A DNA stretch of 64,000 nt from Vanilla planifolia (lineage: Eukaryota > Streptophyta > Magnoliopsida > Asparagales > Orchidaceae). Each line of letters opens with the position of its first letter. Positions within the stretch are counted from its first letter, which is position 1. The translations under genes and the position numbers were made by a program. This document shows positions 35,510 to 47,803 of the stretch, in pieces. Where the stretch lies: NCBI GenBank assembly GCA_023846275.1, contig JAIUJO010000090.1, positions 1,341,255-1,405,254 on the forward strand. The letters run 5' to 3'. The notes below the pieces were generated by a model that was given only the letters and a program-made list of their open reading frames with translations, was not told the DNA's origin and made no database searches.

Positions 35510-36960
35510 ATAACAAACTATTTCTAAAGTTTTCTAAATTACTAAACATATGTTTTGGGTCACCCTTGTGTTTAGTGGGTCAAGCATTTTATTTTAGTGG
35601 ACTTGTTTATAATGAAATAGCTTTAAATGTAAAGAACTAGACATATATTTAAACATAGTTAATTGGTGGTCTTCAAAGAACGTTTGAGTGTTTAACAAGC
35701 TTCAAAGATTGAAGGCATGTGTATAAACTTTGATAAGGATTTATTTTGCTATGGGAATATTATCGTACTGATTTTAAAGCACTCTTCTTTCATATCAATT
35801 TCAAATCATATTCACACATCTTAATTTTTCAATCAGGTCCATGATTTAGCCAATAAGAAGTTTTCAATTTTTCAATCCCTTAATTTTTTTTGCATATAGT
35901 CCAATTTAAATCATTCATTGGTTTAGCATAATTCTTTCTTAAATTAACTCTTTATTTGTTTAAATTATTTTTTTTGTTTTTTTTTCAAATTTTATTTATG
36001 ATAATTGTGAAACCTTGGTGATGTTAAAAAAAAAATTTAATTCTAGTTTTCGTAATTAAATAAATAAAAAAATTATGTCACATCTAAAGACACTCATGCC
36101 TGCAAATTTTTTAGGCCAATCTTTGGCCTGAGCAAAGGACTTTTATATCTTTACCAAATTCTATCTTAGTTTGATTGTTGAACCATGATTACATCAAAAA
36201 AAATTTTATTAAAAAATTAATAGTTAAATAACTAAAAAATTATGTGAGATTCGATGTTGTGCCTCAATGCAAAAATCTTCTACCAACCTTAAGCCTAAGC
36301 GTGGGGTCAACAATAGGATCCAGATAAGTCAACTCATTCTACTTCGTGATGAATTCTTATGCCAGATCAGGAAAGGCATTATAATCAATAGGGAAGAATT
36401 CAAACCAATAATAACTATGGGATGGGTCAAACACTGTAAGCCCATAAGATACAAGTTTTCCTATGAAATTAAATCCTAAGAAAGAAAATGGGGAGCCAAC
36501 AAAAATTAAGTTTACCTATTATAGACTTGTGAATACATATAAAGACCACGTAACTAAATTCTTCTATAATGCAGGACAATGTAATTTGTGACGATATTGA
36601 TCCAAGTGCATGAATGCTTAGACCCATCATATTACATGGTGGAGATCACCTCCTCCTTTAAATAGTGATCTCAGTCGATCAAACTGTCCGTTTGATGAGC
36701 CGATCAATGGTTACTGCTTCATTTGTTGTAACTAATTGATATATCTGACGATAATTATCTTATTGGACATGATTAGAAAACTAATTATTTTCAACATTTT
36801 GAAATAATCTATTCTAGATCAGATGACCTAGATCTCCCTTTTTTAAATCATACAGTCAAAATCTAGTATTGATTTTCCGATTCATTAATCGAATAGTCCT
36901 TATCTCATATAAGTTGATAAAATTGCCCTTATCAAGTCAAGCTTGATCCAACTATCTTGT
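35510..36960 (-). repeat. Z repeat at the strand switch
   Basis: Reads 'actaaacatatgttttgggt' next to 5S segment 8 and continues through the shared blocks 'gggaagaattcaaacc', 'gggatgggtcaaac', 'gggagccaacaaaaatta', 'gtggagatcacctcctcc' and 'atcagatgacctagatctcc'. It stops at 'aagcttgatccaactatc' near 36,955, an internal Z position, where right-arm sequence begins. The open frame at 36,267-36,479 lies inside it and resembles no known protein. Confidence 0.75.
36070..36310 (-). repeat. Internal tandem duplication in Z (about 168 bp)
   Basis: The block around 36,070-36,140 ('aaattatgtcac', 'ggccaatctttggcctgag') recurs at about 36,238-36,310 ('aaattatgtgag', 'accaaccttaagcctaag') with an offset of about 165-168 bp. 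The same duplication occurs in the right-arm Z at 53,990-54,300. Confidence 0.6.
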
Positions 36961-37039
36961 ATATATGTGTTTATCTTGGTTTTACCTTACCCTTAATTAT
37001 ATTTAATTTGAATTCTTCGTTGTTAGGTATTAATAATTT

Positions 37040-37372
37040 CTTGCTTTTTCTCTTTATGTCAACATTTTATATATTCTCTCACTTCCAACCCTCACTTGTT
37101 ATCACTTTCTCATTTCTCCCTTTGTTCTTTATCTCTATATATTCCTTTTGGCCACCATCTCTCCTCTATTTTTTTTTAATTTCTTATTTCACTTTCTCTT
37201 TCACTTACTTATTTCTTCTCTTTATCTCTTATATGTTCTATGTTTTCTTTTCCACATCATTAAATTGCCTCTCATCAATCTCTTTTACTACTTTCTTCAT
37301 TTTGCTCTTATTAATCTCTAACTATCTCTCTCTAATTGAATAGTAATCTTTTTCTCTATTATCACTTTTTTA
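37040..37372 (+). repeat. Pyrimidine tract 1
   Basis: Strand-asymmetric C/T-rich stretch directly after the strand switch. It contains the longest open frame of the window (128 codons, 36,957-37,343, Leu/Phe/Ser-rich), which I regard as an artefact because the same composition recurs in every unit in shifting frames. Confidence 0.82.
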
Positions 37373-37724
37373 GACTATCAATTTATAATATTTGAGAAAT
37401 ATTTCTGTTACATAATTTAATATAAAGTTTCTATGATAATGTTTTTATATTTATGAAATAATTTTATTTTTTAACAAAAAATTATAACATAATTTAAGAA
37501 GGTCATTTATATTAACATCTATATTATAAAGAAAATAGTTTTTGCTATTTTTTATTAATTTCACTCAAATAAAATCTTAATATTAAAATATATAATGATG
37601 TATATAATAAACGTAATTATTTTCAAAATATCCATAAGCTTGAATCTTTTGCAAATTTTAAAAATTGATTATTATCTTCAACACAATAATTATACAATAA
37701 TTATTTTCTATCAATTGTATGCAT

Positions 37725-37835
37725 GTGTGATGGCATAAGCACTTTGGCACTAGATCCTTTTAGAACTCCGAAGCATGCTTGGGTGAGAGTTGTATTAAGG
37801 ATTGTTAAACTTTTTAAAATTTCTCATATTTTAAA
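37725..37835 (+). pseudogene. 5S rRNA-like segment 9
   Basis: Contains 'agaactccgaagcatgcttg' then 'ggtgagagttgtatt', with the original CpG of 'ccgaag' retained but 'ttaagc' lost by a short deletion. The intermediate element and C-box are reduced to 'aaggattgttaaac' and 'aaatttctcat'. Confidence 0.78.
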
Positions 37836-38239
37836 TATTTTTTATTTTTCTTTTTCTATTGGATGATAATTTATTTTAACAAGATTTTAAAGTTAAAAAC
37901 TAAAATTATTAAAGATGATAGTCTATAATTATAATTTTAAATATTAGTTTGTAATAATAATTTCTAATATTATTGTCAACTTCAAATTATAATAAATAAA
38001 AGATGACATATAATGTAACAAAATATTAATTTTAAAACAGTTTATGGTTGGGCAATATACCTTATATCAATTATAATAAATAATAAGTTACATTTATAAT
38101 GGTACATATTAAGTGTGTATAAAATTATCTAAATATAGTATTATTGTATTATAGAATACAAGAAATTTAAAATTATGTCATTAATGTTAAATATTGCGTA
38201 TAATTATTAACATACATAACAATAATACATTTTTTTACA

Positions 38240-38550
38240 AGTAAATATTGAAGAAAAAATAAGTGTGTCAATCCGACGAGAGATGGTCAATTATGGTTCT
38301 AAAGTTTTTTTATTAATTCTACTATTGCATTCATTTTTAATTTTTAATTTTTTGAAAGAAAAGAAATGTTGAAATGGTACATAAAAAATTTTATGTATTT
38401 TGGTTCAAGAAAATATTACATCCACCACCAGTCGAGGTAAAAGAACACCAATAATAGAATAGTTAAAGGTGTGCTTTTTTCTTATGGTACACCACTAATC
38501 TTCATAATTTTATGAGTTTAACCATAACACAGGATTTTATGAGCTTAATA
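38240..38550 (+). repeat. Z repeat, 5' terminal fragment
   Basis: Begins with 'aataagtgtgtcaatccgac', matching the Z starts at 57,475 and 61,155, and continues with 'aattatggttctaaag' and 'ggttcaagaaaatattacat' before returning to satellite spacer. Most of Z is missing. Confidence 0.65.
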
Positions 38551-38886
38551 TATATCACTGGTACATAGTTTAATATATAACATTTATAATAAATATATAT
38601 TTTTCGTTTCATGTTTATTATGTAACTTAGTTTCTATTTATAAAAATGATAACATTATAGAAGAAAATCTTATGTATTTCTTTCTATGTTATCAAAAATA
38701 ATAGTTTATGTAATTTTTTATTAACTTCATATAAATAAAATAGTTACATTAGAATATATTATGACATATATAATTAAAATAATTTATTTTTAAAAGTGAA
38801 TATGCTACATAAATTACAAATCTTTAGAAAAATGTTGTTATCTTGAAGACAATAATAACATAACAACAATTTTTTTTTCTATGCAT

Positions 38887-38993
38887 GTGTGATGAAACAA
38901 GTATTATAACAATCTATCTCAATAGAGCTCCAAAGTTAAGCATTTCTGGGTGTGTAGTGTTAGGATTGATGACCCCTTGCGATGACTTCATAT
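38887..38993 (+). pseudogene. 5S rRNA-like segment 10
   Basis: 'agagctccaaagttaagcat' and 'ctgggtgtgtagtgttagga' match the 5S centre and A-box side. The C-box reads 'ttgatgaccccttgcgatga' and the 3' end has lost about 7 nt. Confidence 0.8.
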
Positions 38994-39577
38994 TTATTTT
39001 CTCTAATGAAAAATAATTATTTAAATCACGTTAATGTTAAAAAATTAAATTATAATAAAAGATATTTAAAGATTAGCACTCAAAAAATTAACCATTAGGA
39101 GTAAATTTACGATATTATGATAAAATTTATGTAATAATAAATATGGTACATCATACTGTATAATAAAACAATCACTTAAATGTAGTATAGTGCAGACCTA
39201 AACAATTGATGTCTATCATAATAAATTAGAGACTATTATGTCTATAATAATATATATTAGGAATTAAATTTTTTAAAATATATTAATACTATATTATAAA
39301 ATAATAAAAATATAAAATTATAAAATAATGTTACATAATCTTTATATTTTTATCCATACTACATGATATAGAGATAATTCATTAGAACAATTATATTATT
39401 TATTGATTAATTATATTTTTTTTATTTATCGTATGAACAAAATAATATTAAATTGTTAGTCAAATTATTGTTTAAAAATTTTTAATATTCTAAAATAGTA
39501 ATAAAACTGAAATTTATATATGAGTAATTTAATAAATCTAACAAACATTATAAGCATTATTCTTAAGATTTAACTTT

Positions 39578-39850
39578 CATTTAGTTATTTCTCTCACTCT
39601 TTCTCTTTTTATCACAATATCCATCAAATTATATCGCTTCTATGCCATTCCTATTTTGATGCTTTTATAACCATTTCTTCTCCATTTCCTTATATTTTTC
39701 TATCTCTCTACTTCTCATTTCCTTGCTTACTTTTTCATTTCTCTTGCTCTTTTAATTATTTATTCTCCATATCTTCTTCTCGTTCTCTCTTTTCTTTTTC
39801 TCTTTATTAAATTATCTGTATCTCATTCTATTATTATTTTCTTACATTTA
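39578..39850 (+). repeat. Pyrimidine tract 2
   Basis: C/T-rich stretch with 'tttctctcactctttctctt' and 'cattctattattattttctt', in the normal place upstream of a 5S-like segment. Confidence 0.78.
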
Positions 39851-40141
39851 AGATAAATTTATTTAACATTATTCATAACTGCTTTGTAATTTAATTTTTT
39901 ATTTATAAGATGTTGAAATAATGGAAGCAAATCATATGTATTTTTATCTATGTTATCAAATATAATATGTTATATAATTTCTTCTTTATTTTAAACAAAT
40001 AAAATATTAATGTTAAAATATATTATGAATCATAAAAATTTCTTAAAAGTGTATTAGTTTATAATTTAGAAAATTTTATAAAAAAAATCATTATTAGCAA
40101 GACAATAATATCTCAACTATGTTTTTTTATTTTGTATGCAG

Positions 40142-40255
40142 TTGTGATCTCAATAATATTGTAACAATAGATCTTATTAGAACTTAGAAGCTAAGGTTGC
40201 TTGTTGATAATAGCATTGTGATGGGTTAACTCTTCAGAAGTTCCATTCTTTCACA
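40142..40255 (+). pseudogene. 5S rRNA-like segment 11
   Basis: Strongly decayed: 'attagaacttagaagctaag' for the centre, 'gtgatgggttaactcttcag' for the intermediate element and C-box, and 'aagttccattctttcaca' at the end. Confidence 0.72.
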
Positions 40256-40849
40256 TAGTTTTTCATAGCAATTCTTTTTATAGTGAATGACAAGTTTTTT
40301 TAATAACATGTTAATGTTACAAAATAAAATTATTATAAATGATAGTTTTTTAAAAAAAATTTAATAATTGATTATTAATTCTAACTTTGAAATATTATTT
40401 TCAATTTCAAATAATACTAAATATGACATTTCATATGATATAGGAAAATAATAACTTTAGTTTAGTTTAACATTGAGAAAATAATTCATATATATTATAA
40501 TAAATTACAATTAATTTATTTTTATATTAATACATTTATATTGTATATAAGATTCTTTAAATTTATTTATATTATATTATAGAACTTTTGAAATATAAAA
40601 TTATATATACATCATATGAAGATAATATATTATAATAATTAAATTATTTATAGTTTAATTAATATATTAAAATAGAGATTTAAATGGAATGGAATAATAT
40701 TAATAATAAAAGTATTCTTTAAATATTTGTAAAATTTGAGATTAATAAAAAACCAAAAATATTTCATTATATGTTTTTACTATAAAATATAATATATGAT
40801 TAACTTATTATATTTAATAAATGTAATAAGTTTTATTATTAGTATTTAA

Positions 40850-41105
40850 CTTTTATTCAATTATGTTACTCGCTTTTCTTTTCATATTAATGTCTCCTAT
40901 TATCACAATTATTAATTTCTCCGATTATCATTGTCTTATTTGTCTCTCTATCTCTTTAACTTATTTGTTCATTATGCCTATCTCAGACATGTTCTCTAGT
41001 TTTTTGTGTTCATCAAATCATCGCTAGTTAATATATTATTTTCATTACTACATTGCTTTCATCAATATGTGACATTCTCTTTCTTATGGAAAAATTATCT
41101 CTACT
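40850..41105 (+). repeat. Pyrimidine tract 3
   Basis: C/T-rich tract, more interrupted than most ('cttatttgtctctctatctc'). Confidence 0.7.
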
Positions 41106-41477
41106 TAAATTATAAATTTTTAGCAAATTAATTAACAATATTTAAGAAATTTCACGTGTTGCATACTTTCATAAATAATAATTATGATAAATATATATTT
41201 TATTATTTAAATTAATTATATAATTCAATTTTTATTTTAAAAAATTATAACATTTTGGAAGAAAATGTTATGCATTAATTTTGTTGTTATAAAAAATAAT
41301 AGTTTTGCTTTTTTATTAGTTTTATATACATAAAATATTTGTACTAAATTATAATATGCATATACAATAAGAGAAAAATTTAAAAGTACATAATTTTCAT
41401 AATCTTTAAAATTTTAGTAATGGCTCTTTTGTGTCAAAAATAATAATTAAACAACTTTGATTTTTATCTATTATATG

Positions 41478-41596
41478 TGTTTATGATCACACAAGTATTA
41501 TGCCATAAGATCTCATTAAAGCTCCAATGTTAATCTAACTTGTTTTAGAATGGAATTGTGATTGATCACCACTTAAGAAGCTATCTTATTCCAGGT
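41478..41596 (+). pseudogene. 5S rRNA-like segment 12
   Basis: The 5' part 'tgatcacacaagtatta' and 'gatctcattaaagctccaat' align well. The A-box is lost ('gttaatctaacttgttttag'). The C-box is 'tgattgatcaccacttaaga'. One of the weaker copies. Confidence 0.7.
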
Positions 41597-42084
41597 ATTT
41601 TTTCATACTCCTATTTCTAATGAATGACAATTTGTTTTAACATATTATTATAAAGAAATTAAACAAAGAAAAATAACTTACATAAATTATAATAAATAAT
41701 AATTTAGATATATTTATAATACAGTATAAGATGTGTATAGATTTTTTTAAATATATTAAAAATATATTATGAAAACCTAGATTTTTAAAATGATATCATT
41801 TTTCTTAAATATTATTTAGGATTACTATCTATATTATGTTATATAAAGATAATATATTAGAATAATTGTAATATTTATTATTTTATAATTTTTTAAATAA
41901 ATTTATTATTAAAAATTATTAAATTAATATTTAAAATTATTTTTAATTATTTAAAATTTTAGAAAATAAATATAAATCTGAAATATTCTGTTAATATATG
42001 ATTATTATTAAAATTTATAAATCATGAACTTATGGTTTTAATAAAAATATTAATTTTAATTTTTTTGAATTAATTTTTTTTCGA

Positions 42085-42425
42085 TAATGTTTCTCATTTT
42101 TTTCCCTTTATGTCAATGTTTATCTTATTATCTTGCATCGTTTTTTCTCCTATTATCACTCAATATTTGTCTCTTTATTCTCTATCCTTTACATTTTTCT
42201 TAGCCTCTCCTTATACGTAAATTCTTCTCTACTTTCTCATTTATTTTTTCATCATTTACTTATTAAATCTCTCTATCTACTCTATGCTCTCTCTGTTTTC
42301 TTTTTATTCATTAAATCATCACTTAACTCTCTCTATTACTTTTTACCAATTTTTTTTGCTCTTATGAATCCATGACTTTCTCTCTCTTTTAGTATAGTTA
42401 TTTATATGTTCATTATCTCTTTTTT
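42085..42425 (+). repeat. Pyrimidine tract 4
   Basis: C/T-rich tract of about 340 bp with 'tctccttatacgtaaattct' and 'actttctctctcttttagta'. The open frame 42,133-42,375 is compositional. Confidence 0.78.
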
Positions 42426-42782
42426 TATTTTTAATAAAGAATATTTAAAAAATATCTTATGGTGTATAATTCAATATATAATATTTATGATAAAGATATA
42501 ATTCACCATTTATGCTTACCAAAATAATTTAAATTTTTTAATTTATAAGAATGTTATTATAATCAAATGAAATCCTATATTTTAATCATCACATTTTTAA
42601 AAAAATTGCCTTATAATTTTCTATTAATTTTAAATAAATTAAAAATTTATTTTTAAAATATATTATTATACATTTAGTAAGAGTACATTTTTTAAAACTA
42701 GATATTGGTAATAATTAATATATTTTAAGAAATTTTTTAGTTTTAATATAATAACAACATAATGATGATTTATTCATAGGAA

Positions 42783-42895
42783 TGTGCAACCATACAGACT
42801 TTATAACACTAGATATCTTTGGAGCTCCAAAGGTAAGCTTGCTTGGGCGAGAGTACTTTTAACATGGATAACATATGAAGTCCTTAAATTGTACC
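42783..42895 (+). pseudogene. 5S rRNA-like segment 13
   Basis: Best preserved A-box side: 'aaggtaagcttgcttgggcg' followed by 'agagtac', retaining the 'gggcgag' CpG. 'tggagctccaaag' precedes it. The intermediate element is decayed ('aacatggataacat') although 'gaagtcctt' survives near the end. Confidence 0.83.
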
Positions 42896-43454
42896 TATTT
42901 CTCACGTCATGCTTTTTCCTTATGGATGACAATTTATTTTAAAAAAATATTAATGTTAAAAATTGAACTATGATAAATGATTATTTATAATTACATTTAA
43001 ATAATTAATTATTGATAACTACCTTATAAAATTATTATCAATTTCTTAAAATAATACATATGCCACATCATGTGACATAATCAAATAACAACTTTAATAT
43101 TGCTTAATATTAAGTAAAATAACTTATATAGCTTATAATAAATTAAAAATTTATTTATCAAAAAATAACTTATGTTATGAAATATTAGAAATCTAGAATA
43201 GTATCATTAATGTTAAATATTGTATATATTTATTACCTGCATTAAATTATATAAAGGTAATAAATTATGATAATTATATAAAATAACGAGGTATGTAAAA
43301 ATTGAAGTGATATTAATAAAAAAGTATTCCTTAAACATTTTTAACATTCTAAAACAAATATAGACATCAAATATTATTTATATATTTTTTTTAAGATATT
43401 ATATATTATTAAATATTTATAATTAAAAATTACTATATTTTAATTACTAAGATT

Positions 43455-43808
43455 TAACTTTTATTTAATTATTTATCACATTTCTTTCTCTTTATATCAA
43501 TGTGCCATATTTTTTGACTTCCAATTTTTCTATTATCGTTATTGGTATTCTCTTAATTCTCCATCTTCATATATTTCACTTAGCCTCCAAATATTGTCTG
43601 TCATTGTTTACTTTACCATTTCTCTATCTCTTTCACTTATTTACTTATTCAGTCTATCTCCTTATTATTGCCTTTTTTTCTTTTTCTCTTCATTTAATAA
43701 TATCCCATCAGTCTCTATTACTATTTTCCTAACTATTTCACTTTTATTAATTCATGACTTTCTTTCTCTTACATAATAGTTACATATATCTATATTATCT
43801 CTTTTTAG
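43455..43808 (+). repeat. Pyrimidine tract 5
   Basis: C/T-rich tract of about 350 bp ending 'atctctttttaggcccatca', an end motif also seen in tracts 15 and 17. Overlapping open frames here in two phases show that they are not genes. Confidence 0.8.
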
Positions 43809-44170
43809 GCCCATCAATTAGAAAGATTTCAGAAATATCTCATCTTTCATTGTTTAATATATAACATTTATGATAATTCTAGATTTTAGAATTTATATTT
43901 ATAATATAACAAAATTTTTATTTTAAAAAAATAATTACATAATGGAAGAAAAACTAATGTATTAAAATCTATGTTATTGAAAATAATTGTTTATGTAAAT
44001 TTTTATTAATTTGATATAAATAAAATATTTGTATTAGAATATATGATGACATATATAGTATGAAAAATTTTTAAAAGTGCATATTTTTGATAATTTTTTG
44101 GATTTTAGAAATGGTTCTTTATCTTGAGGATAATAGTCACACAATTATGACATATTTTCTTTTGTATACA

Positions 44171-44285
44171 CTTGTAGCCACATGAGTAGTATGCCACTAG
44201 ATGTCATTAGAACTGAAAATTTAAGCTTGCTTTTGGTGAGTGGTATGGGTAAGTGTGACCTCTTAAAGTTTCTTTATGTCGCAAA
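44171..44285 (+). pseudogene. 5S rRNA-like segment 14
   Basis: 'actagatgtcattagaact', 'ttaagcttgcttttggtgag' and 'gggtaagtgtgacctcttaa' follow the 5S order. The 3' end 'tttctttatgtcgca' retains a CpG. A T-run follows at 44,287. Confidence 0.78.
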
Positions 44286-44834
44286 TATTTTTTTGTATTT
44301 CTTTTTCTAATGAACGATAATTTACTTTAATAAAATTTTAATGTTAAAAAAATTAAATTGTTATAATTGATAATTAGTGAATACCATTTTAATGCTTAAT
44401 TATTAATAATAAGTCAATAATATGTTAATCAATTTTGTGTAATAATAAATATGACATATCATATGATACGATAAAATAATAACTTTAATATCATCTACTA
44501 TTTAGAAAAATAATTCTATAAAATATAATCTATAATAATAGTATTCGATTTATAGAAATTTATATGTGATGCTTGTAAGGGTTGCAAAAAATAAGTAATA
44601 CTACATAATATACTATTAATATTCTAAAATTATATCATTGATGTAAAATATTATTTATATTTATTTTATTTATTACATCATAAAAAGATAATATATTTGA
44701 ATAATTATATTTCTTCTTATTTAATAATTCTTTTAATGACCTGAATAAACTATTTTTAATATTTTGTTATAGTTAAATATAATTTTTTTATTTCTTTAAT
44801 CAAAATTATGATATTAATTAATAAGATTTAATCA

Positions 44835-44900
44835 AAACTATCTCAAATGTTTGTTATATTTTCTCACATCATTCTCTCTCCTATTATCATTCTTTATCAA
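44835..44900 (+). repeat. Pyrimidine tract 6, truncated
   Basis: Only about 65 bp ('ttttctcacatcattctctc') before the spacer block 'tatcttatgatgtatagttc'. The internal deletion explains the short 1,054-bp spacing to the next 5S-like segment. Confidence 0.7.
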
Positions 44901-45224
44901 AAATATCTTATGATGTATAGTTCAATATATAATATTTATGATAAGAAATATATTTTATCATCTATATTTATTATGTTATCTAGTTATTTTTGTAGGAATG
45001 AAAATATAACAAAAAAACCTTCAGCATTGTTATCTACACAATCAAAAATGATATTTGATGTGTAATTATTTATTTATTTATTACAATCTAAATAATTATA
45101 TTAGAATTTATAACATATATAATAAGACTATTTTTTAAAGTCCTTATTCCTTATAATTAAGAAATATTTTTAATTTTTAAAATAATAATCACATAACTAT
45201 GATTTTTTTTAAATTAGTATGCAT

Positions 45225-45339
45225 TTGTGACCACACCAACATTGTAATACTGCATCACTTTGAACCTTCAAAGTTAAGAGTTCTTTTGTGAGACTACTAT
45301 TAAGATGTATAACTTCTTGAGCAAAACAATTGTAGCACA
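45225..45339 (+). pseudogene. 5S rRNA-like segment 15
   Basis: 'gtgaccacaccaacattgta' aligns with the 5S start, and 'cttcaaagttaagagttctt' and 'gtgagactactattaagatg' with the centre. The C-box is 'tataacttcttgagc' and the end is 'ttgtagcac'. Confidence 0.77.
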
Positions 45340-45734
45340 TCATATGAATTACATTAATTTCATATAGTTTAATATTGAGCAAAATAATTTATATGAAATA
45401 TAGTAATTTTATTTAATCTAATTCTTTACTATTTTATATATATATGTTTTGTATCAAACTTTTATATATTATAATATTATATTACTAAATTTTAGAAATC
45501 TAAAATTATGTTAATAATATAAATATTAATATTTTTATTATATATATCAATGTAAAAATAAAACATATTTAAATAATTTATATTATTCATAGTTAAAAAC
45601 ATCTTTAAATATTTGCAATATTCTAAAAAAATAGTAAACCTCAAATAGTTTTTTTATTATTATAAAATTTTATATATGATTAACTAGTTTTATTTAATAG
45701 ATACTATACTTTTAATTATTAAAACTTAATTTTT

Positions 45735-46080
45735 TATTTAATCATTTCTCTGAGTGTTTTATTTTTGCCTCATGTCTGTCATTTTTCCTTGCATTTTGCC
45801 TTTTTTTATTATCATTCTCATATTTGACTCTTCATTCTCTCTCTCGTATTTTTCTTGACATCCAACTCTCCTATTTCATTATTTATTTTCTCATTTCACT
45901 TTCTTTTTTCATTATTTATTCTTTTCTCTTTATCTCCTTTATGTTCTATATTTTCTTTTTCTTCTTCATTAACTCATCAATTAATAATCTCTATTACTCT
46001 TTTCTTCTCTATTTTATTGTTATCTATCTATAACATTCTCTCTTATAGAATAATCAAATTCATCACCATTATACCATTTT
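45735..46080 (+). repeat. Pyrimidine tract 7
   Basis: C/T-rich tract of full length ('tttgactcttcattctctct', 'ccaactctcctatttca'). Two overlapping open frames are compositional. Confidence 0.8.
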
Positions 46081-46411
46081 CATCATATTAATTTGTATTA
46101 TTTAGGAAATATCATCTGTTACATAACTTAATATATAATATTTATTTTTTATTTTTTAAATTATATGCATTAATTTTTTAATTTATTTTTTGTTAATAAA
46201 AATGATAACATTGTGGAAGAAAATCTTTTTTTATTATCTAAATTCTCAAAATAAAATGTGTATAATATGAAATATTTTCATCATATTAATCTATAATAAG
46301 CATAAATTTCTTTAAGATGTGGAAATTTTTGATAATTTTGAAAATTTTAGAAATGGAATATTATATTAAATGCAATTATCACACAATAATGATTTTGGTG
46401 CAATGTATGCT

Positions 46412-46527
46412 TGTGTGATGAAATGAGCATTATTGAAGTTGATCTCGTTAAACCTCTAATGCTAAACTTGATTAGCGAGTGTAGTATTTGTTTGGGCGTC
46501 CACTTGAGAAGTCCTTCTTTTGAAAAT
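46412..46527 (+). pseudogene. 5S rRNA-like segment 16
   Basis: 'ttgatctcgttaaacctcta', 'gctaaacttgattagcgag' and 'gggcgtccacttgagaagtc' show the 5S order with heavy change. The 3' end is 'aagtccttcttt'. Confidence 0.73.
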
Positions 46528-47084
46528 ATTTTTCATACTACTTTTTGAAATGAGTGCTAATTTTTTTAACGTGTAAATACAAAAAATTTAATTTTTGTAA
46601 ATGATAGTTTACAATTAGTATATTAGTAATTAATGTTTATAATTGTTTTATAATATTTTTATGAGTTTCATAAAATATAAAATATGTTACATCATATGAT
46701 ATAATAGAATAATAAATTTAAAAAAAAATTATTTAAAGTAGTAAACTGCAGGTATGTATAAAATTTTTCATGTTAAACAATATCATATAAAATAAAATTT
46801 TATATTTAAAAATTATATCATTAAAATTAAAAACTATTTATATTTATTATTAATTATTATAATATAAAAGTATATTTTAGAATACTTATATTATTAATCA
46901 TTTAATAATATTTGTTAATTATAAGTATTAATAAAATAATATTAAATTAATATTCAAAATATATTTTACAAATATTATAAATATTTTAAGATAGTAAAAG
47001 TATTTAAGAATTTATTATATTTTTTGTTATTTAGTATCACATATTGTTAATTTATTATATTCAATAAATATTTAAAATTTAATA

Positions 47085-47405
47085 ATTTTTCTCACTTTTT
47101 CACTTTATCTAAATATCTCATAATCTCTTCAATCCTTCTCACTCTTGTTATCATTCCTTATTGGCTTTTACATGCTTTATCTCCTATTATTTTTTTTGGC
47201 CTCTTCCTTTTATTTTTCTCTACATTTTTAATTTCTCTCTCTTTTATTTATTTATTTATTCCGATTATCTCCTCAATTTTCTCTCTTTTCTTTTTCTATA
47301 CATTAAATTATCTCACATCTTACACTTTTTACATCTTATCAAACCATTTCATTCCCTCTCTTTAATGTAGAATAATTATCTACATTTTTATTATCTCTTT
47401 TTTAG
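47085..47405 (+). repeat. Pyrimidine tract 8
   Basis: C/T-rich tract with 'tctctctcttttatttattt' and an intact end 'ttattatctcttttttagga'. Confidence 0.8.
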
Positions 47406-47687
47406 GATTTTAGTTAATAATATTTTAGAAATCTTTTATAGTGTATTCTTCAATATATAATATTTATGGTAAGAATATTTTTTATTATTTATATCTACCA
47501 TGTAACTTAAATTTTTCATAAGAGTAATAGCATAATTAAACAATAATTAACATTAGAATATATCATGATACATATAATATGAATAATTTTTTAAAAAGTT
47601 TGTGTACTTGATATTTTAGAAAATTTTAGAAAATAATCATTAGTTTAAAGACAAAAATCAATTAACAAAAAAATTTTCTTTTATAAG

Positions 47688-47803
47688 CACGTTTGATACA
47701 ACAGCAATAGAACATTGGCTCTCATTAGAGCTTCAAAGTTAGGCATGCTTTGCTAGGGTAGTAATAAGATATGTGACCTCTTCATAAGTTCTTATGTTGC
47801 ACA
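47688..47803 (+). pseudogene. 5S rRNA-like segment 17
   Basis: 'ggctctcattagagcttcaa' and 'agttaggcatgctttgctag' keep the centre and A-box side, 'atgtgacctcttcataagtt' the C-box, and 'cttatgttgcac' the 3' end. The intermediate element is 'aataagatatgtg'. Confidence 0.8.

Larger units (their letters stand above)
21285..36960 (-). repeat. 5S-bearing satellite, left arm (minus strand)
   Basis: Tandem array whose units are reverse-complement copies of the right arm. On the plus strand each unit shows a purine-rich tract, AT-rich spacer, inverted 5S-like segment, and often a Z repeat. 5S-like starts are at 22,191, 23,484, 26,852, 27,372, 29,544, about 30,815, 34,163 and 35,346, so spacing is about 1.2-1.3 kb in short units, about 3.37 kb with a full Z, and 520 bp in a deleted unit. 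Spacers repeat motifs such as 'taattactaaaattgtaatt', 'attataataaattaatttt' and 'tcatatgatataatagataa'. No coding sequence was found. Confidence 0.82.

Noticed and set aside
36957-37343. Open frame of 128 codons rich in Phe, Leu, Ser
   Set aside because: It lies in a pyrimidine tract that recurs in every satellite unit. Equivalent tracts give open frames in different phases with no conserved residues, so composition explains it.
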